Positions 27,749 through 36,993 of a stretch of 64,000 bases of DNA are shown here, one piece after another. Within the stretch, counting starts at the first letter, position 1. Each line of letters starts with the position of its first letter. The notes below the pieces were generated by a model. That model saw only the letters and a list, made by a program, of their open reading frames with translations, was not told where the DNA came from and ran no database searches. Location of the stretch: NCBI GenBank assembly GCA_944392655.1, contig CALXXL010000012.1:1-64000 (forward strand), written 5' to 3'. The stretch comes from an uncultured Victivallaceae bacterium. Lineage in GTDB: Bacteria; Verrucomicrobiota; Lentisphaeria; Victivallales; Victivallaceae. The translations under genes were made by a program, and so were the position numbers.

Positions 27749-29604
27749 TTTCGTGTATTCCTTATGATGGGGGGAAATCCGGAATTTCGGTTTATATAGA
27801 CAATATTGTCCGGGAGTTGTCGCAGGCGGGTCATGAGCTGACGCTGCTGATAGATTCCGCCGATGCGGAGCATTTTTCATCCTATCCGGTCATAACGGTT
27901 CCACGCTGGGCGGCGGCGCCGCTGTTTTCCATGTTATATCATCTTGTCGTTGCACCATTTCTGATTCGCGGGGGGATGTACGATTTCTGCATACTTTCAG
28001 CGGCCAACCGTCGTGCGTTCTGTTATTATCCGGTTTATACGATTGCGGTGGTGCATGATTTATCCCAGTATCATATAAAGGCGAAATACTCTTGGGTAAG
28101 AATGTTTTATATTATGAAGGTACTGCCGTTTTTTGTCCGCCGGGCGCATGCAATAGCGGCGATCAGCGGCTCGACCAGGCAGGATCTGGAGCGTTACTGG
28201 CATATTGCTTCAGAGAAGATAAGTGTAGTCTACAATGGCTTGTCGTTACCCCATCCGGGGCGATATTCTGCGGACGAAGGAGTTGAGTGGCGGATAAAAA
28301 ATGGGATAAATCGTCCTTATATACTCTACATATCCCGGCTGGAGCATCCGGGTAAAAATCATTGCGGTTTAATTGCCGGATTCGAACGTCTTCCGGCAGA
28401 GTTGAGCCGTAAATACGATCTGGTGCTGGCCGGAGCGTCCTGGAGCGGGGTGGAAGAGATTTACGCGGCGGCGGAGCGTTCGCCGTTGCGGGATCATATT
28501 CATTTTACGGGCTATATTGCGCCGGAGGAGTTGCCGGCAGTATACAGAAATGCCGCGTGTTACATATTTCCGTCATACTTTGAAGGTTTTGGATTATCGT
28601 TGATAGAGGCGATGTATTATGGAATCCCCTGCGGCTGTTCGTCGACCTCGTCATTGGGTGAAATTGGCGGTGGAGGCGCGGCGTTGCTTTTTAATCCGTC
28701 TTCGCCCGATGAGATAGCCACGGTTATAGAGAGTCTGCTCACCTCGTCGGCGGAGCGGAGCAGACTTATTGAGCATGGTAAACGGCGTGCGGCTGAATTT
28801 TCCTGGGTGGAGAGTGCGGCCGGGCTGGTAGAGATATTCCGCCGCGGGCAGAAAAAAGGGGGAGTTGTTTTGGGCGTGCCGTTCCAGATATGCAGTATGA
28901 GCGATGCGGTGACTGCGGTGGGTGAAGCAGTGACAATTGGGCGACGTCGCGGCCATAGTACATTTGCGGCCTTTATCAATGCGCACTATCTGAATCTGGC
29001 TTATAGTGATAAAGATTACGCGTCAGCGTTGTGCTCGGCGGATTGGGTTTTTCCGGATGGGGCAGGGGTGGCTCTGGCGTGTAAGATATTGTCACTGCCG
29101 ACTCCGGAGAATGTTAATGGCACCGATATGTTTCCATTGCTTGCCCGGAAAGGGTACCGTTTTTATCTGCTTGGTGGAGCTCCCGGCGTAGCCTGGCAGG
29201 CGGCAAAGCGTGCGTCGGAGCGTTATCCTGAGGCGGAATTTGCCGGATGGCACGACGGTTTTTTTGATGAAGAGGAAGAGCCGGACATTATAAAAGCGAT
29301 CAATCTTGCATCTCCGGATATTCTGCTTGTAGCTTTGGGCGGAGGCAAACAGGAGAAGTGGATACTGGCTCACCAGCGCGAGTTGTCCTGCGGCGTAGCG
29401 ATAGGTGTTGGCGGCCTGTTTGATTTTGTTTCAGAGCGTATACCGCGTGCTCCGGGGTGGATGCGCCGCTGTCGTATAGAGTGGCTGTTTCGTTTATACC
29501 GTGAACCGCGTCGGCTCTGTCGTCGTTATCTGATAGGGAATTGGGTATTTATTTGGCGGGTTCTGCGGGAGCGGTATTCCCGTCGGGGGTCGGCTGTCCG
29601 TTGA
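27736..29604 (+). CDS. bifunctional glycosyltransferase: GT4 fused to WecG/TagA-type GT26
   Basis: 622 residues. Residues 1 to about 370 are a complete GT4 enzyme (ILISCIPYDGGKSGISVYID; donor motif YFEGFGLSLIEAMYYGIPCG with E-x7-E). Residues about 378-605 are a complete GT26 domain (FAAFINAHYLNLAYSD, ADWVFPDGAGVALA, NGTDMFPLL, GWHDGFF, ALGGGKQEKWI). GT26 enzymes add ManNAcA or ManNAc to lipid-linked sugars at an early step. The linker RRGQKKGG shows no frameshift, so this is a true fusion catalysing two steps. It is the last gene of the EPS operon; its 3' end overlaps that of the converging EpsI-like gene by 56 bases. Confidence 0.9.
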   Translation: MRILISCIPYDGGKSGISVYIDNIVRELSQAGHELTLLIDSADAEHFSSYPVITVPRWAAAPLFSMLYHLVVAPFLIRGGMYDFCILSAANRRAFCYYPVYTIAVVHDLSQYHIKAKYSWVRMFYIMKVLPFFVRRAHAIAAISGSTRQDLERYWHIASEKISVVYNGLSLPHPGRYSADEGVEWRIKNGINRPYILYISRLEHPGKNHCGLIAGFERLPAELSRKYDLVLAGASWSGVEEIYAAAERSPLRDHIHFTGYIAPEELPAVYRNAACYIFPSYFEGFGLSLIEAMYYGIPCGCSSTSSLGEIGGGGAALLFNPSSPDEIATVIESLLTSSAERSRLIEHGKRRAAEFSWVESAAGLVEIFRRGQKKGGVVLGVPFQICSMSDAVTAVGEAVTIGRRRGHSTFAAFINAHYLNLAYSDKDYASALCSADWVFPDGAGVALACKILSLPTPENVNGTDMFPLLARKGYRFYLLGGAPGVAWQAAKRASERYPEAEFAGWHDGFFDEEEEPDIIKAINLASPDILLVALGGGKQEKWILAHQRELSCGVAIGVGGLFDFVSERIPRAPGWMRRCRIEWLFRLYREPRRLCRRYLIGNWVFIWRVLRERYSRRGSAVR

Positions 29605-30676
29605 GTTTCGGGAATGCGGAAATAAATTCATAGAGGAGTTTTTCGGCCTGCTCCCGGTCTTTGCGGATACTGGTTGACACCTGATATGAGCGCCATTGAG
29701 CTTTGCCGTTCCACAATCTGCGGAAGTTAAGGAAACTGCCGGTGGACAGTGAGTCATTGCTGAACCACGACCATATCAATACATTAGCGGTTCTATTTTT
29801 GGCTATAATTTCCGTAACCTGCACTATTTGTCCATTGATGGTATAGGTGACGAGTTGTTCAGACACGATCTCCCATCCTGAGCTGCGCATACAGTGTGAA
29901 GCCGGGTGAATTTCGTGAACGTTGTCTCCGCATTTTATTTCGAGTACGGAGACGGAGTTCCCGGCGGTATCGGCGTAAACAAAATCGTGCACTTCGCTCT
30001 GCTGGAAAAATCTGGCAAAACTGGGATCCAGAGACTGTTTTCGTCCGAGGAAATCGGCGAAATTGGCGGTGCAGTCCAACAGTAGCGGCTGGCATGTCCG
30101 GGAGAAGTTTTTCCCTCCGACAATTATGCCTATGGCGAGCGCCACTGCCGCCGCAAACCCCAGTGCGGCCGGCCGGGGCAGATAATTCACCTTATAATTC
30201 AGGAGCCCCCATATACAAAATAGAGCCGACAGTAAAAATTTGATAATCACGCCTTCGGTTTCCGGTAAATTGAGGAAATATCCGATCCAGTATCCGCTGG
30301 ATGTAGTCATAAGCGAGAGTATTGCGAACGGCGGCAGAATTCTGTAAGCCCGCGGCCATCCCTGAGCTAGCCATATCAGGCACCACCACAGTATAACAAG
30401 AGCAAATATGAGTATGGCGTAAATGCTCATATATATCATAAGCACAGCGATGGCGGCAACAACAAGCAAAGGCGCAATAGCTCTCCGGTCGAAATATCTG
30501 TCCATATTGCGCCAGGCGTGTACAGTAATCCCGGCCGTTATGACGAACAGAACGGGAAACCCCCAATCCCACCGGTCGAGTTTGGAGCTTAGCCATGCAT
30601 TGATTATATATGGCATGGTAAACATCAATGGTATAGCTCCGGCGGCGCTGATGATGGCGGGGATAAATTTTTTCAT
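29549..30676 (-). CDS. membrane protein with C-terminal EpsI-like (exosortase-associated) domain
   Basis: 375 residues from the ATG at 30676, whose ATGA overlaps the exosortase stop; a longer frame to 30784 lies inside that gene and is not used. Residues 1-185 contain six to seven hydrophobic helices. The periplasmic C-terminal half matches the EpsI/DUF3485 domain in outline, with VHDFVYADTAGNSVSVLEI and the hallmark HPASHCMRSSGW (His257, Cys262). EpsI-type domains occur fused to or beside exosortases in EPS-associated sorting systems; their biochemical role is unknown. The 3' end runs 56 bases into the end of the convergent fusion glycosyltransferase gene. Confidence 0.82.
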   Translation of the reverse strand: MKKFIPAIISAAGAIPLMFTMPYIINAWLSSKLDRWDWGFPVLFVITAGITVHAWRNMDRYFDRRAIAPLLVVAAIAVLMIYMSIYAILIFALVILWWCLIWLAQGWPRAYRILPPFAILSLMTTSSGYWIGYFLNLPETEGVIIKFLLSALFCIWGLLNYKVNYLPRPAALGFAAAVALAIGIIVGGKNFSRTCQPLLLDCTANFADFLGRKQSLDPSFARFFQQSEVHDFVYADTAGNSVSVLEIKCGDNVHEIHPASHCMRSSGWEIVSEQLVTYTINGQIVQVTEIIAKNRTANVLIWSWFSNDSLSTGSFLNFRRLWNGKAQWRSYQVSTSIRKDREQAEKLLYEFISAFPKLNGQPTPDGNTAPAEPAK

Positions 30677-31524
30677 TGCTGTTTTTCCCCGGTTTCTCCG
30701 GTAATTTCCCGGATTATAATGCCTGCCCCCCAAAGGACAATCAAAGTAACGGCGATTTGTCCGAATCCCAGCATCTGGTGCCATGTGCCGGAGAGAACCT
30801 CTTCTCCCATATAATTATACAGCAATATGGTGATTATGATGCGTATGGCGTTAGCCGCAATGATAGCCGGCAGGATAAAGCAGTATTGGAAGACGGCAGA
30901 TTTCAGGAGTTTCTGCTGATTTCGTGCGATAAAATATCCCAAAAGTAGCATTGCTTCAAACTGCTGGATACCGCTGCATGCGTCGGTTATGGCAATGTTG
31001 GCGCCGTTCAGATATATAGTAGTAAGGAATGCTTCTATTTGCATTCCGAAGCACTTCAATATAAAAACCGATACATTGGTTGAGATCAGTCTCAAAGGCT
31101 GGCTCAAGGTGAGGAAGAATTGATCCTGAATTGGTATTATAATGCAATCAAGCGCCGCCAGGCCGATTGAAAGCGCGGCCATTTTGATAGACGCCCAGAA
31201 CGAGATACATCCGAGAACGACGAGCATAACAGCCGTCCCCGTTGTTATAATCTGATTATCTGAATAAGGTATAATTGCGGCCGCTACTGCTATTGGCAGT
31301 AGCATCCATGCGGCTAATTTGTCTGCCTTGCCGTGCTTAGCCAGGGTATCGGATTTAATAAAGCGTTTGAAAAGATGAACCGCCATAGTGCCGGATAACA
31401 AGAGTAAAATCCATGGCGTTTCCCAGCCGTCAGTCCAAAGCATTGGCCATGAAAAAACTATGGCGTATGCAGTCATTGCGGAGAAAATCAGAAATATGGC
31501 GAATTTTCTCAAATTAGTTTTCAT
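30673..31524 (-). CDS. exosortase (archaeosortase/exosortase family cysteine transpeptidase)
   Basis: 283 residues with about eight hydrophobic helices. The three family active-site residues are in place: Cys183 in TDACSGIQQFEAMLLLG, Arg228 in AANAIRIIITILL and His249 in SGTWHQMLGFG. Exosortases cleave C-terminal tripartite signals after export and attach the substrate to the cell surface, usually in EPS-producing bacteria. The start overlaps the end of the TPR gene by 11 bases and the stop overlaps the EpsI-like gene by 4, so the three form an operon. The probable substrates are the two proteins encoded just upstream (33850-35024). Confidence 0.93.
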   Translation of the reverse strand: MKTNLRKFAIFLIFSAMTAYAIVFSWPMLWTDGWETPWILLLLSGTMAVHLFKRFIKSDTLAKHGKADKLAAWMLLPIAVAAAIIPYSDNQIITTGTAVMLVVLGCISFWASIKMAALSIGLAALDCIIIPIQDQFFLTLSQPLRLISTNVSVFILKCFGMQIEAFLTTIYLNGANIAITDACSGIQQFEAMLLLGYFIARNQQKLLKSAVFQYCFILPAIIAANAIRIIITILLYNYMGEEVLSGTWHQMLGFGQIAVTLIVLWGAGIIIREITGETGEKQQ

Positions 31525-33775
31525 AGCCTGCTGGCCCCGTACATTGTGCCGGTTGGCTGTTCAACGTGGCAATACGCTGAAGATATTCAAGCGCCAGCTG
31601 GTTTTCCGGCTGATAAATCAGCAAGTGGTTGCATTTGGTTTGGGCGGAAGAGAACCTCTTATCGTTAAATTCTGTTACGATAGAGCGTTCCATGGCTTTC
31701 ACCCATAAGCTCAGCATCTCTTCGCTGGTTGTACTCTTATAAGCCGGCAGTTGAATAATTTCCAATACTCTTTCCGGGTTGTTATTTTCAGTCAATCTTC
31801 TGGCGAGGCACAACTTTGCGGAATTGAGTTCCGGTTGTTTCCGCCATGCCTCTTCGGCCATAGCCATAGCCTTTTCCGGCATATTGTTTTCGGCGTAAAT
31901 TTCCGACAGATTAAGGAGTGCAAAAATATAAAGCGGATTATTTTCATCCATTGCGTGGTACTTGGCGATTGCGGACTCAGTGCGTCCGTTTTCGGCCAAT
32001 CTCAAACCTGCCTGGAACAGCAGATCTGAGTTGCCGGTTTGAGCGTTGTCCAATAGGTTCAGCGCCTCTTCCGTATTGCCGTTTGCGAGCATTATTTCCG
32101 CCTGACAGAATGGAATGAAGTCGGTTGCCAGATTTTTTCTGTTGCACCACTGTTCAAGGAAGCTCAAATCCTCTTTGCGCTGATATTGGTTGATGAATCG
32201 CCAGAAAAGGGTTATATTTTCCTCATCAGGATATGTTTCAATCAGCGTTTTGAATGCGTTGGCGCACCGCTCTTCCGCGCCGAGTTTATTCAAGGCGGCA
32301 ATCTCCATAAGGGATAATTCTCTGGAGATGCGGTTGTGTTGTTTCAGGGCGGCGATCGTATTCAAAAGCTGCTCATAGTTTTCCTGTTTATAGAAAAACT
32401 CTGCTACGATCATAAGTACTTCGGCATTGCCGGGGAATTTTTTTATCGCGTCGCTCATTTCGAGCGACGAGAGGGAGTTATTTTTTAATTTTTCCATCAG
32501 CACAATAGTATCTATGCGGTAATCATGTTCCGGCGGAGCTGAATCCTGCAACATCAGTGCGAGCTGCAAAAGATTTGCGCTGTCATTGTTCTGTTCAAAA
32601 TTGTGAAGCAGATACTCCTGAAGCAGGGAAAAGATTCTCTGCTGGAAATCGGCGAATGGCGGCATGGAGAGAAAAGTCCTGTAATCCTGAATTGCGAGGG
32701 CGAGATCATTGGCGTCTATATCGGCATATATAGCCATAAGCATGGAGAACGGAGTTCGGATCACCGGTCTCAATGTTCGCATATAATTGTATACGGCGGC
32801 ATAATCCTTATCCAGAAAAGCGATTGCCGCGTCCAGATAATATCCGGTTTCGATCATGCTGCGGCTGGTCTGCCGATGCAGATTTTCCCGCATGGCGACC
32901 AGTTTCTCTTTCTGGCCGGATATAGCGTACAGGTCGACCAGTTTTATAACGACCGGCGGTGAAAAAAAGCGGTCGTTATATTCGCTGTAAACTTCGATGG
33001 CGTTTGTAAAGTCGTTATTATTCCAGAAGAGGTCGCCCAGCGCCGGAGTTGCGGCGAAATAATTTTGCTGTTGAGCCTGTCGGAGGATATTTTCCGCCTC
33101 CTTTACTTCGCCGATATTGCCTCTTATGGTGGCCATAGCCAGCATAGCTTCAAGTCTGATATGCGGGTTGGCGGTATTTTTGCACAGATTCTGAAGCTTT
33201 TGCAACGTCTCCCCGAAGGTCTGTTCTCCGGCGAAAAATACGGCGGATGCCAGTTGCCCCCATTCTTCCGCTTCAATTATGCCGGGTGAATTTTCTGCTG
33301 TGTTGCTCCACAAATCGATGCCGTCCTGATAATATCCGGCCATTAAAAGCATCATGGTTTCCTCTCCGGAGAGGTTTTCCGCCGGTTTCTTTTTCAATTC
33401 CGCCACTATAACGGGGTAATTGCGGTTCATCAGGAGTGCATTCATGTACTGCCGCTGATATTCGCGGTTCATCTGATTGAGCTGCCATGCCCGGTAACGG
33501 TAGGCGAGCGCTTCGGGAGGGTTATGATTAAATTCGGCTATATCGGCGAGATAGACAAACGCCGGCTCATTATTGTCGTCGGTGGAAATAATGCGCAGGA
33601 ACAGCTGTTTTGCCTGGTCATATTGTTTTTGTTCGAATGCCGTTTGAGCGTCTTTAAACAATCCGCTCAGCCGATATGTTTTGATCGCAAAGAAGACAAT
33701 AAATCCCATGCATGCGGCGAGTATTATTGCCAACAGGCACAGGAGTGTCAATCTCAACTTTGTTTTTGAGGTCAT
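31514..33775 (-). CDS. TPR-repeat protein of the exosortase system
   Basis: 753 residues: an N-terminal membrane anchor (LTLLCLLAIILAACMGFIVFF, first 35 residues; signal anchor rather than clear lipobox) and then tetratricopeptide repeats along almost the whole length (for example FLRIISTDDNNEPAFVYLAD, ALLNLSEIYAENNMPEKAM). It resembles in architecture the TPR proteins (PrsT type) that accompany exosortase and EPS loci, and probably scaffolds secretion or polymer assembly in the periplasm. AGAGGA lies upstream of the ATG. Co-transcribed with exosortase, whose start it overlaps. Confidence 0.8.
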   Translation of the reverse strand: MTSKTKLRLTLLCLLAIILAACMGFIVFFAIKTYRLSGLFKDAQTAFEQKQYDQAKQLFLRIISTDDNNEPAFVYLADIAEFNHNPPEALAYRYRAWQLNQMNREYQRQYMNALLMNRNYPVIVAELKKKPAENLSGEETMMLLMAGYYQDGIDLWSNTAENSPGIIEAEEWGQLASAVFFAGEQTFGETLQKLQNLCKNTANPHIRLEAMLAMATIRGNIGEVKEAENILRQAQQQNYFAATPALGDLFWNNNDFTNAIEVYSEYNDRFFSPPVVIKLVDLYAISGQKEKLVAMRENLHRQTSRSMIETGYYLDAAIAFLDKDYAAVYNYMRTLRPVIRTPFSMLMAIYADIDANDLALAIQDYRTFLSMPPFADFQQRIFSLLQEYLLHNFEQNNDSANLLQLALMLQDSAPPEHDYRIDTIVLMEKLKNNSLSSLEMSDAIKKFPGNAEVLMIVAEFFYKQENYEQLLNTIAALKQHNRISRELSLMEIAALNKLGAEERCANAFKTLIETYPDEENITLFWRFINQYQRKEDLSFLEQWCNRKNLATDFIPFCQAEIMLANGNTEEALNLLDNAQTGNSDLLFQAGLRLAENGRTESAIAKYHAMDENNPLYIFALLNLSEIYAENNMPEKAMAMAEEAWRKQPELNSAKLCLARRLTENNNPERVLEIIQLPAYKSTTSEEMLSLWVKAMERSIVTEFNDKRFSSAQTKCNHLLIYQPENQLALEYLQRIATLNSQPAQCTGPAGYEN

Positions 33776-33849
33776 AACTGCCGTAGTTCCTCTTTACTGG
33801 AAATGCGGTAAACAGCGTAGGAATAAATCTGTATTATTTTGCAATTATT

Positions 33850-34422
33850 TCAGGCCTGAAGTCCGGAAAAATTTTTCTTCCGGCCATTCTTTTTGGTAGC
33901 GGCCGCAGCGGCGACGCCGCCGAAGAGTACAGTAGCCAGTACGCCGGGCAGGGGCTGACCGGTGGGAGATTCGGTATAGCTCAGTTCATACTCATAGTGA
34001 TTGGGGTGGAATATCCAAGTTTTGCCGCCGGTATAGAGGCAGAACTTATTGCCATTCTGGTCGGAATAATCGAAAGTCGCGCCGTTTTTACCGGTATCGG
34101 TGGAGGTAAAGACATTTCCTTTGGCATCGGAGATCCAGATGCCGATTTTATCGTTTGCGGTGAATGAGCCGAGTACGCCGTTCTGATTGGAAACAAAAAC
34201 GTTGTCATTCAGATTATAATATCCGAAATCGGTGATATTGTAAATTGGATTGATAGCCCAAGTTTTATAAATGGAGGCTTCCATGCTCAAAGTGGTATTG
34301 GTATCAAAGGTGAAATAGCCTCCGGTTTTTCCGGTAGAACCGTCATAAACCGGATTATACTGATAAGCGGCGGATGCGACATTCGCAATTATGGCAACTA
34401 TTGCGATGACAAGCGATTTCAT
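33850..34422 (-). CDS. secreted protein with putative exosortase sorting signal (paralogue 1)
   Basis: 190 residues: Sec signal peptide ending near VASA, then a beta-rich domain (YQYNPVYDGSTGKTGGYFTF, NQNGVLGSFTANDKIGIWI). The C-terminus has the tripartite pattern QPLPGVLATVLFGG, a short hydrophobic stretch and a basic tail (KKNGRKK) followed by nine more residues. PEP-CTERM proteins have the same order with Pro-Glu-Pro; here the motif is PLPG. The neighbouring exosortase is the obvious processing enzyme (inference). AGGAG ribosome-binding site. Its paralogue is encoded 59 bases upstream. Confidence 0.8.
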   Translation of the reverse strand: MKSLVIAIVAIIANVASAAYQYNPVYDGSTGKTGGYFTFDTNTTLSMEASIYKTWAINPIYNITDFGYYNLNDNVFVSNQNGVLGSFTANDKIGIWISDAKGNVFTSTDTGKNGATFDYSDQNGNKFCLYTGGKTWIFHPNHYEYELSYTESPTGQPLPGVLATVLFGGVAAAAATKKNGRKKNFSGLQA

Positions 34423-34481
34423 GGTATAAAATTCTCCTCTTTCTTATTTATATATATTATGTATATTTTGAAATAAAAAAC

Positions 34482-35024
34482 TCACAACATATTTTTGCGT
34501 TTGCGTTTGTTAGCGAAACCGACGGAAGCCGCGCCTCCGGCAAGGAGAGTCGCCAACACTCCGGGCAGGGGCTGACCGCTCAGTTTATAATCGTAATGAC
34601 TGGGGATATTATGATTGGTAGCCTCTCCGGTATAGATACTGAATTCGTTATAGCCGTTGCTGGCGGCGGCGCCGAAGGTCAAACCCGGCACATATGTGGA
34701 AGTAAAAATTTCGCCCTTATGGTTTTCTATCCAGATGCCGATTTTGTCATTTGCGGTGAATGAGCCGAGCACTCCATTCTGGTTGGAGAACAACTTATTG
34801 TCGCCGATATTGTAATATCCGAAGTCCACCACCTGGAACAGTGGATTGGTTCCGGTATGGTGCGTCCACACATCCATGACCAGCGAGGTATTGGAATCAA
34901 AGGTAAAATACCCGCCGTTTTTCCCGAATGTTCCTTCGTAAACCGGATTATACTGGTAGGCGGCAGATGCGCAGTAAGCGCATAGCGCCAGGCATAATCC
35001 GGACAATATTTTGCATTTCAACAT
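34482..35024 (-). CDS. secreted protein with putative exosortase sorting signal (paralogue 2)
   Basis: 180 residues. Signal peptide ending near YCASA, then a domain clearly homologous to that of the adjacent gene (YQYNPVYEGTFGKNGGYFTF; NQNGVLGSFTANDKIGIWI identical over 19 residues). The C-terminus is QPLPGVLATLLAGGAASVGF followed by NKRKRKNML, a cleaner tripartite signal than in the paralogue. The mature part is all beta in character and has no enzymatic motif; it may be a structural surface or matrix protein associated with EPS. GGAGAG ribosome-binding site. The two genes are a tandem duplication. Confidence 0.82.
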   Translation of the reverse strand: MLKCKILSGLCLALCAYCASAAYQYNPVYEGTFGKNGGYFTFDSNTSLVMDVWTHHTGTNPLFQVVDFGYYNIGDNKLFSNQNGVLGSFTANDKIGIWIENHKGEIFTSTYVPGLTFGAAASNGYNEFSIYTGEATNHNIPSHYDYKLSGQPLPGVLATLLAGGAASVGFANKRKRKNML

Positions 35025-35377
35025 ATATACAAACTCTCCTTTTCATATTTATTATTATAATAATATAACAAGGAAAAAGAGAAAGGCAAGTCTTTTTTTG
35101 AAAAAAATTATCATTTTTATATATCACTTCCAGGAATTGCGCTGGAGCGGTTTTTTGGGGAATGGTTGTCGCGGGGGATCCGTCCACCCCGGAGATTGCT
35201 ATATTGGTTATTCTATACCTTTGTAGTTGATTTGGGGTTTGTTTTTGATTTACATATTGGATAAATAAATCAAATCTTTTAATGCGGTGGCTTGAAATAT
35301 AGTTTGATAATATCTATATTCTAAAATAGATGGAAGCAGTTATTAACAAAGCAATCGTGTAACATCGGAGGCAAGCT
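35025..35377. other. divergent intergenic region, promoters expected
   Basis: 353 bases between the leftward sorting-signal genes and the rightward secreted-protein gene. It is AT-rich with a purine/pyrimidine run near 35080-35110. No GG-N10-GC RpoN site was found in either direction, and no RNA gene or repeat was recognised. Confidence 0.5.
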
Positions 35378-36004
35378 GTGAAGAGTGCATGGATCGTATT
35401 GGCGGGAATGATTTCGATGCTTCAGCTTGGGGCGGTGACGCCTGAAGATATTGAAGCCTACGCTGAATTTAAAGACACGGCGGCTCAACTGGAATTGCTG
35501 ACGGTTGGCGGGGATGTATCCTGGGGCAAAGAAGAGGTGGCCAGCCTGATAACCCGATGGGCGGATGCCGGTTTAAGAGCGAATGTAATAAAAGCGTTAG
35601 CGAAAAACGGCTTTGACCTTGCGCAACTTGAATGGGCGTTGGTTATTGAGTGGGGTGGCGGCGGTGTTCCGTATAGTGCGTTGTATATTGCGGATAAGGC
35701 TTTTCTGGTAGAAGAGCAGGATAAAAAGATTGCCGTAAATGAGTTGACCTTGAATGACGACATCAGAAATGGTGCGGCCGAACTGCGAAAGTTGTTGATT
35801 GAAGACCAATACGAAGGCGTTATTGCCGGAGCCGGGGCTGATATTAGGACTTATATTGTAACAGCATTTGACAAAGAAGGCGGCCAAACGGCGATTATTT
35901 ATGATGCCGTAACCGGAGAATCCTCAGAGGATACCGGCGCGGCTTTGAAGGCGATTGCCGGGATAAAAGAAAAATGTAATATTGCCGGCGAAAGCGGCGC
36001 ATAG
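35378..36004 (+). CDS. secreted protein of unknown function
   Basis: 208 residues from a GTG with CGGAGG six bases upstream. The N-terminus is a signal peptide (hydrophobic run ending near LQLGAV). The mature protein is soluble and mixed alpha/beta, with WGKEEVASLITRW, VEWGGGGVPYSALYIADKAFLV-like strands in the middle and an acidic, alanine-rich end. No family recognised and no sorting signal or lipobox. It is followed by a clear terminator, so it is a single-gene transcript. Its position next to the exosortase substrates is the only functional hint. Confidence 0.6.
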   Translation: MKSAWIVLAGMISMLQLGAVTPEDIEAYAEFKDTAAQLELLTVGGDVSWGKEEVASLITRWADAGLRANVIKALAKNGFDLAQLEWALVIEWGGGGVPYSALYIADKAFLVEEQDKKIAVNELTLNDDIRNGAAELRKLLIEDQYEGVIAGAGADIRTYIVTAFDKEGGQTAIIYDAVTGESSEDTGAALKAIAGIKEKCNIAGESGA

Positions 36005-36030
36005 TTTCACTGTTTTAATGCGGCGAATAG

Positions 36031-36059
36031 GCGGAGGCAATTTTGTCCTCCGCTTTTTT
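36031..36059 (+). terminator. rho-independent terminator
   Basis: Stem GCGGAGG (36031-36037) pairs with CCTCCGC (36047-36053) around a 9-base loop, followed by six T. It ends the transcript of the secreted-protein gene. Confidence 0.9.
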
Positions 36060-36180
36060 GTTGCCTGAACCCGGCTGAAAATCAATCGAAAAAATCTCAT
36101 TTAAAAACTGGTAAAGATGCTGTTTCTGTGTTATCGTACCGGTATAAACAGGTTAATAATTATTTGGAGTTGCGAGTGAT

Positions 36181-36978
36181 ATGCGAATTATCGTCTGTAT
36201 AAAACAGGTTCCCCGCTCCACGCAGGTGGAGATAGACGAAAAGAACGGGACATTGAAGCGTGACGGGGTGGAGTCCAAGCTGAATCCGTATGATCTCTAT
36301 GCATTGGAAACCGCCATGCGCTTGAAAGAAGAACACTCCGCTTCGGTTGCCGTGCTTACGATGGGGCCTCCGCAGTGCGAAGAGGCGGTGCGCGAAGCGT
36401 TCATGATGGGGGCTGACTCAGGATTTATTCTCTCCGACCGCCGTTTTGGCGGTGCGGATGTACTGGCAACCAGTTACACTTTGGCGCAGGGGGTGCGCCG
36501 GATTGGTGATTTTGACCTGATTATCTGCGGCAAGCAGACTACGGATGGCGACACTGCGCAGGTGGGGGCAGAACTGGCGGAATTTCTGGGCATTCCGCAT
36601 GTGACGAATGTCTGCCGGATACACGCGGTTAATACGGAAAAGATTACGGTTGATATGGATATGCCGGCGCACATAGAAACGAGTGACGTGGACTTCCCCT
36701 GCCTGATAACGGTGGAGAAGGGGATATTCGAGCCGCGTCTTCCATCATATAAATTGAAGCTGGCAACGGTGGACCGGGCGATAAACTGGCTGACGCTAGA
36801 CGATCTTCCCGACCGCGATGCCGGCCACTACGGATTGAACGGTTCGCCGACGCAGGTCAAGCGGATTTTTCCACCGGATACTCATCAGGAGCATATTATG
36901 CTTGAAGGGGAGGGGGCGGAACTGGGCGACCGCCTGTTTGAATTGCTGAATGACAATAAATTTCTCCAGAAACTCTGA
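36181..36978 (+). CDS. etfB: electron transfer flavoprotein subunit beta of a lactate dehydrogenase complex
   Basis: 265 residues. Typical EtfB: IIVCIKQVPRSTQVEID at the start, LNPYDLYALETAMRLKE, and the nucleotide-binding signature GKQTTDGDTAQVGAELAEFL (about 119-138). EtfB binds the bifurcating FAD or AMP/FAD at the subunit interface. The order etfB-etfA-FAD dehydrogenase matches lctBCD of Acetobacterium-type lactate dehydrogenase, in which uphill NAD+ reduction by lactate is driven by reduced ferredoxin. The gene begins an operon of three; TTGGAG precedes the ATG. Confidence 0.92.
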   Translation: MRIIVCIKQVPRSTQVEIDEKNGTLKRDGVESKLNPYDLYALETAMRLKEEHSASVAVLTMGPPQCEEAVREAFMMGADSGFILSDRRFGGADVLATSYTLAQGVRRIGDFDLIICGKQTTDGDTAQVGAELAEFLGIPHVTNVCRIHAVNTEKITVDMDMPAHIETSDVDFPCLITVEKGIFEPRLPSYKLKLATVDRAINWLTLDDLPDRDAGHYGLNGSPTQVKRIFPPDTHQEHIMLEGEGAELGDRLFELLNDNKFLQKL

Positions 36979-36993
36979 AAGGCGCACACGGTT

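Noticed and set aside
33850-35024. LPxTG-type sortase signal on the two secreted paralogues
   Set aside because: The motif is PLPG without the Thr-Gly of LPxTG, no sortase is nearby and an exosortase is; the exosortase reading fits better.
36120-36150. RpoN-like box (CTGGTAAAGATGCTG) ahead of etfB
   Set aside because: GG and GC are seven bases apart rather than ten.
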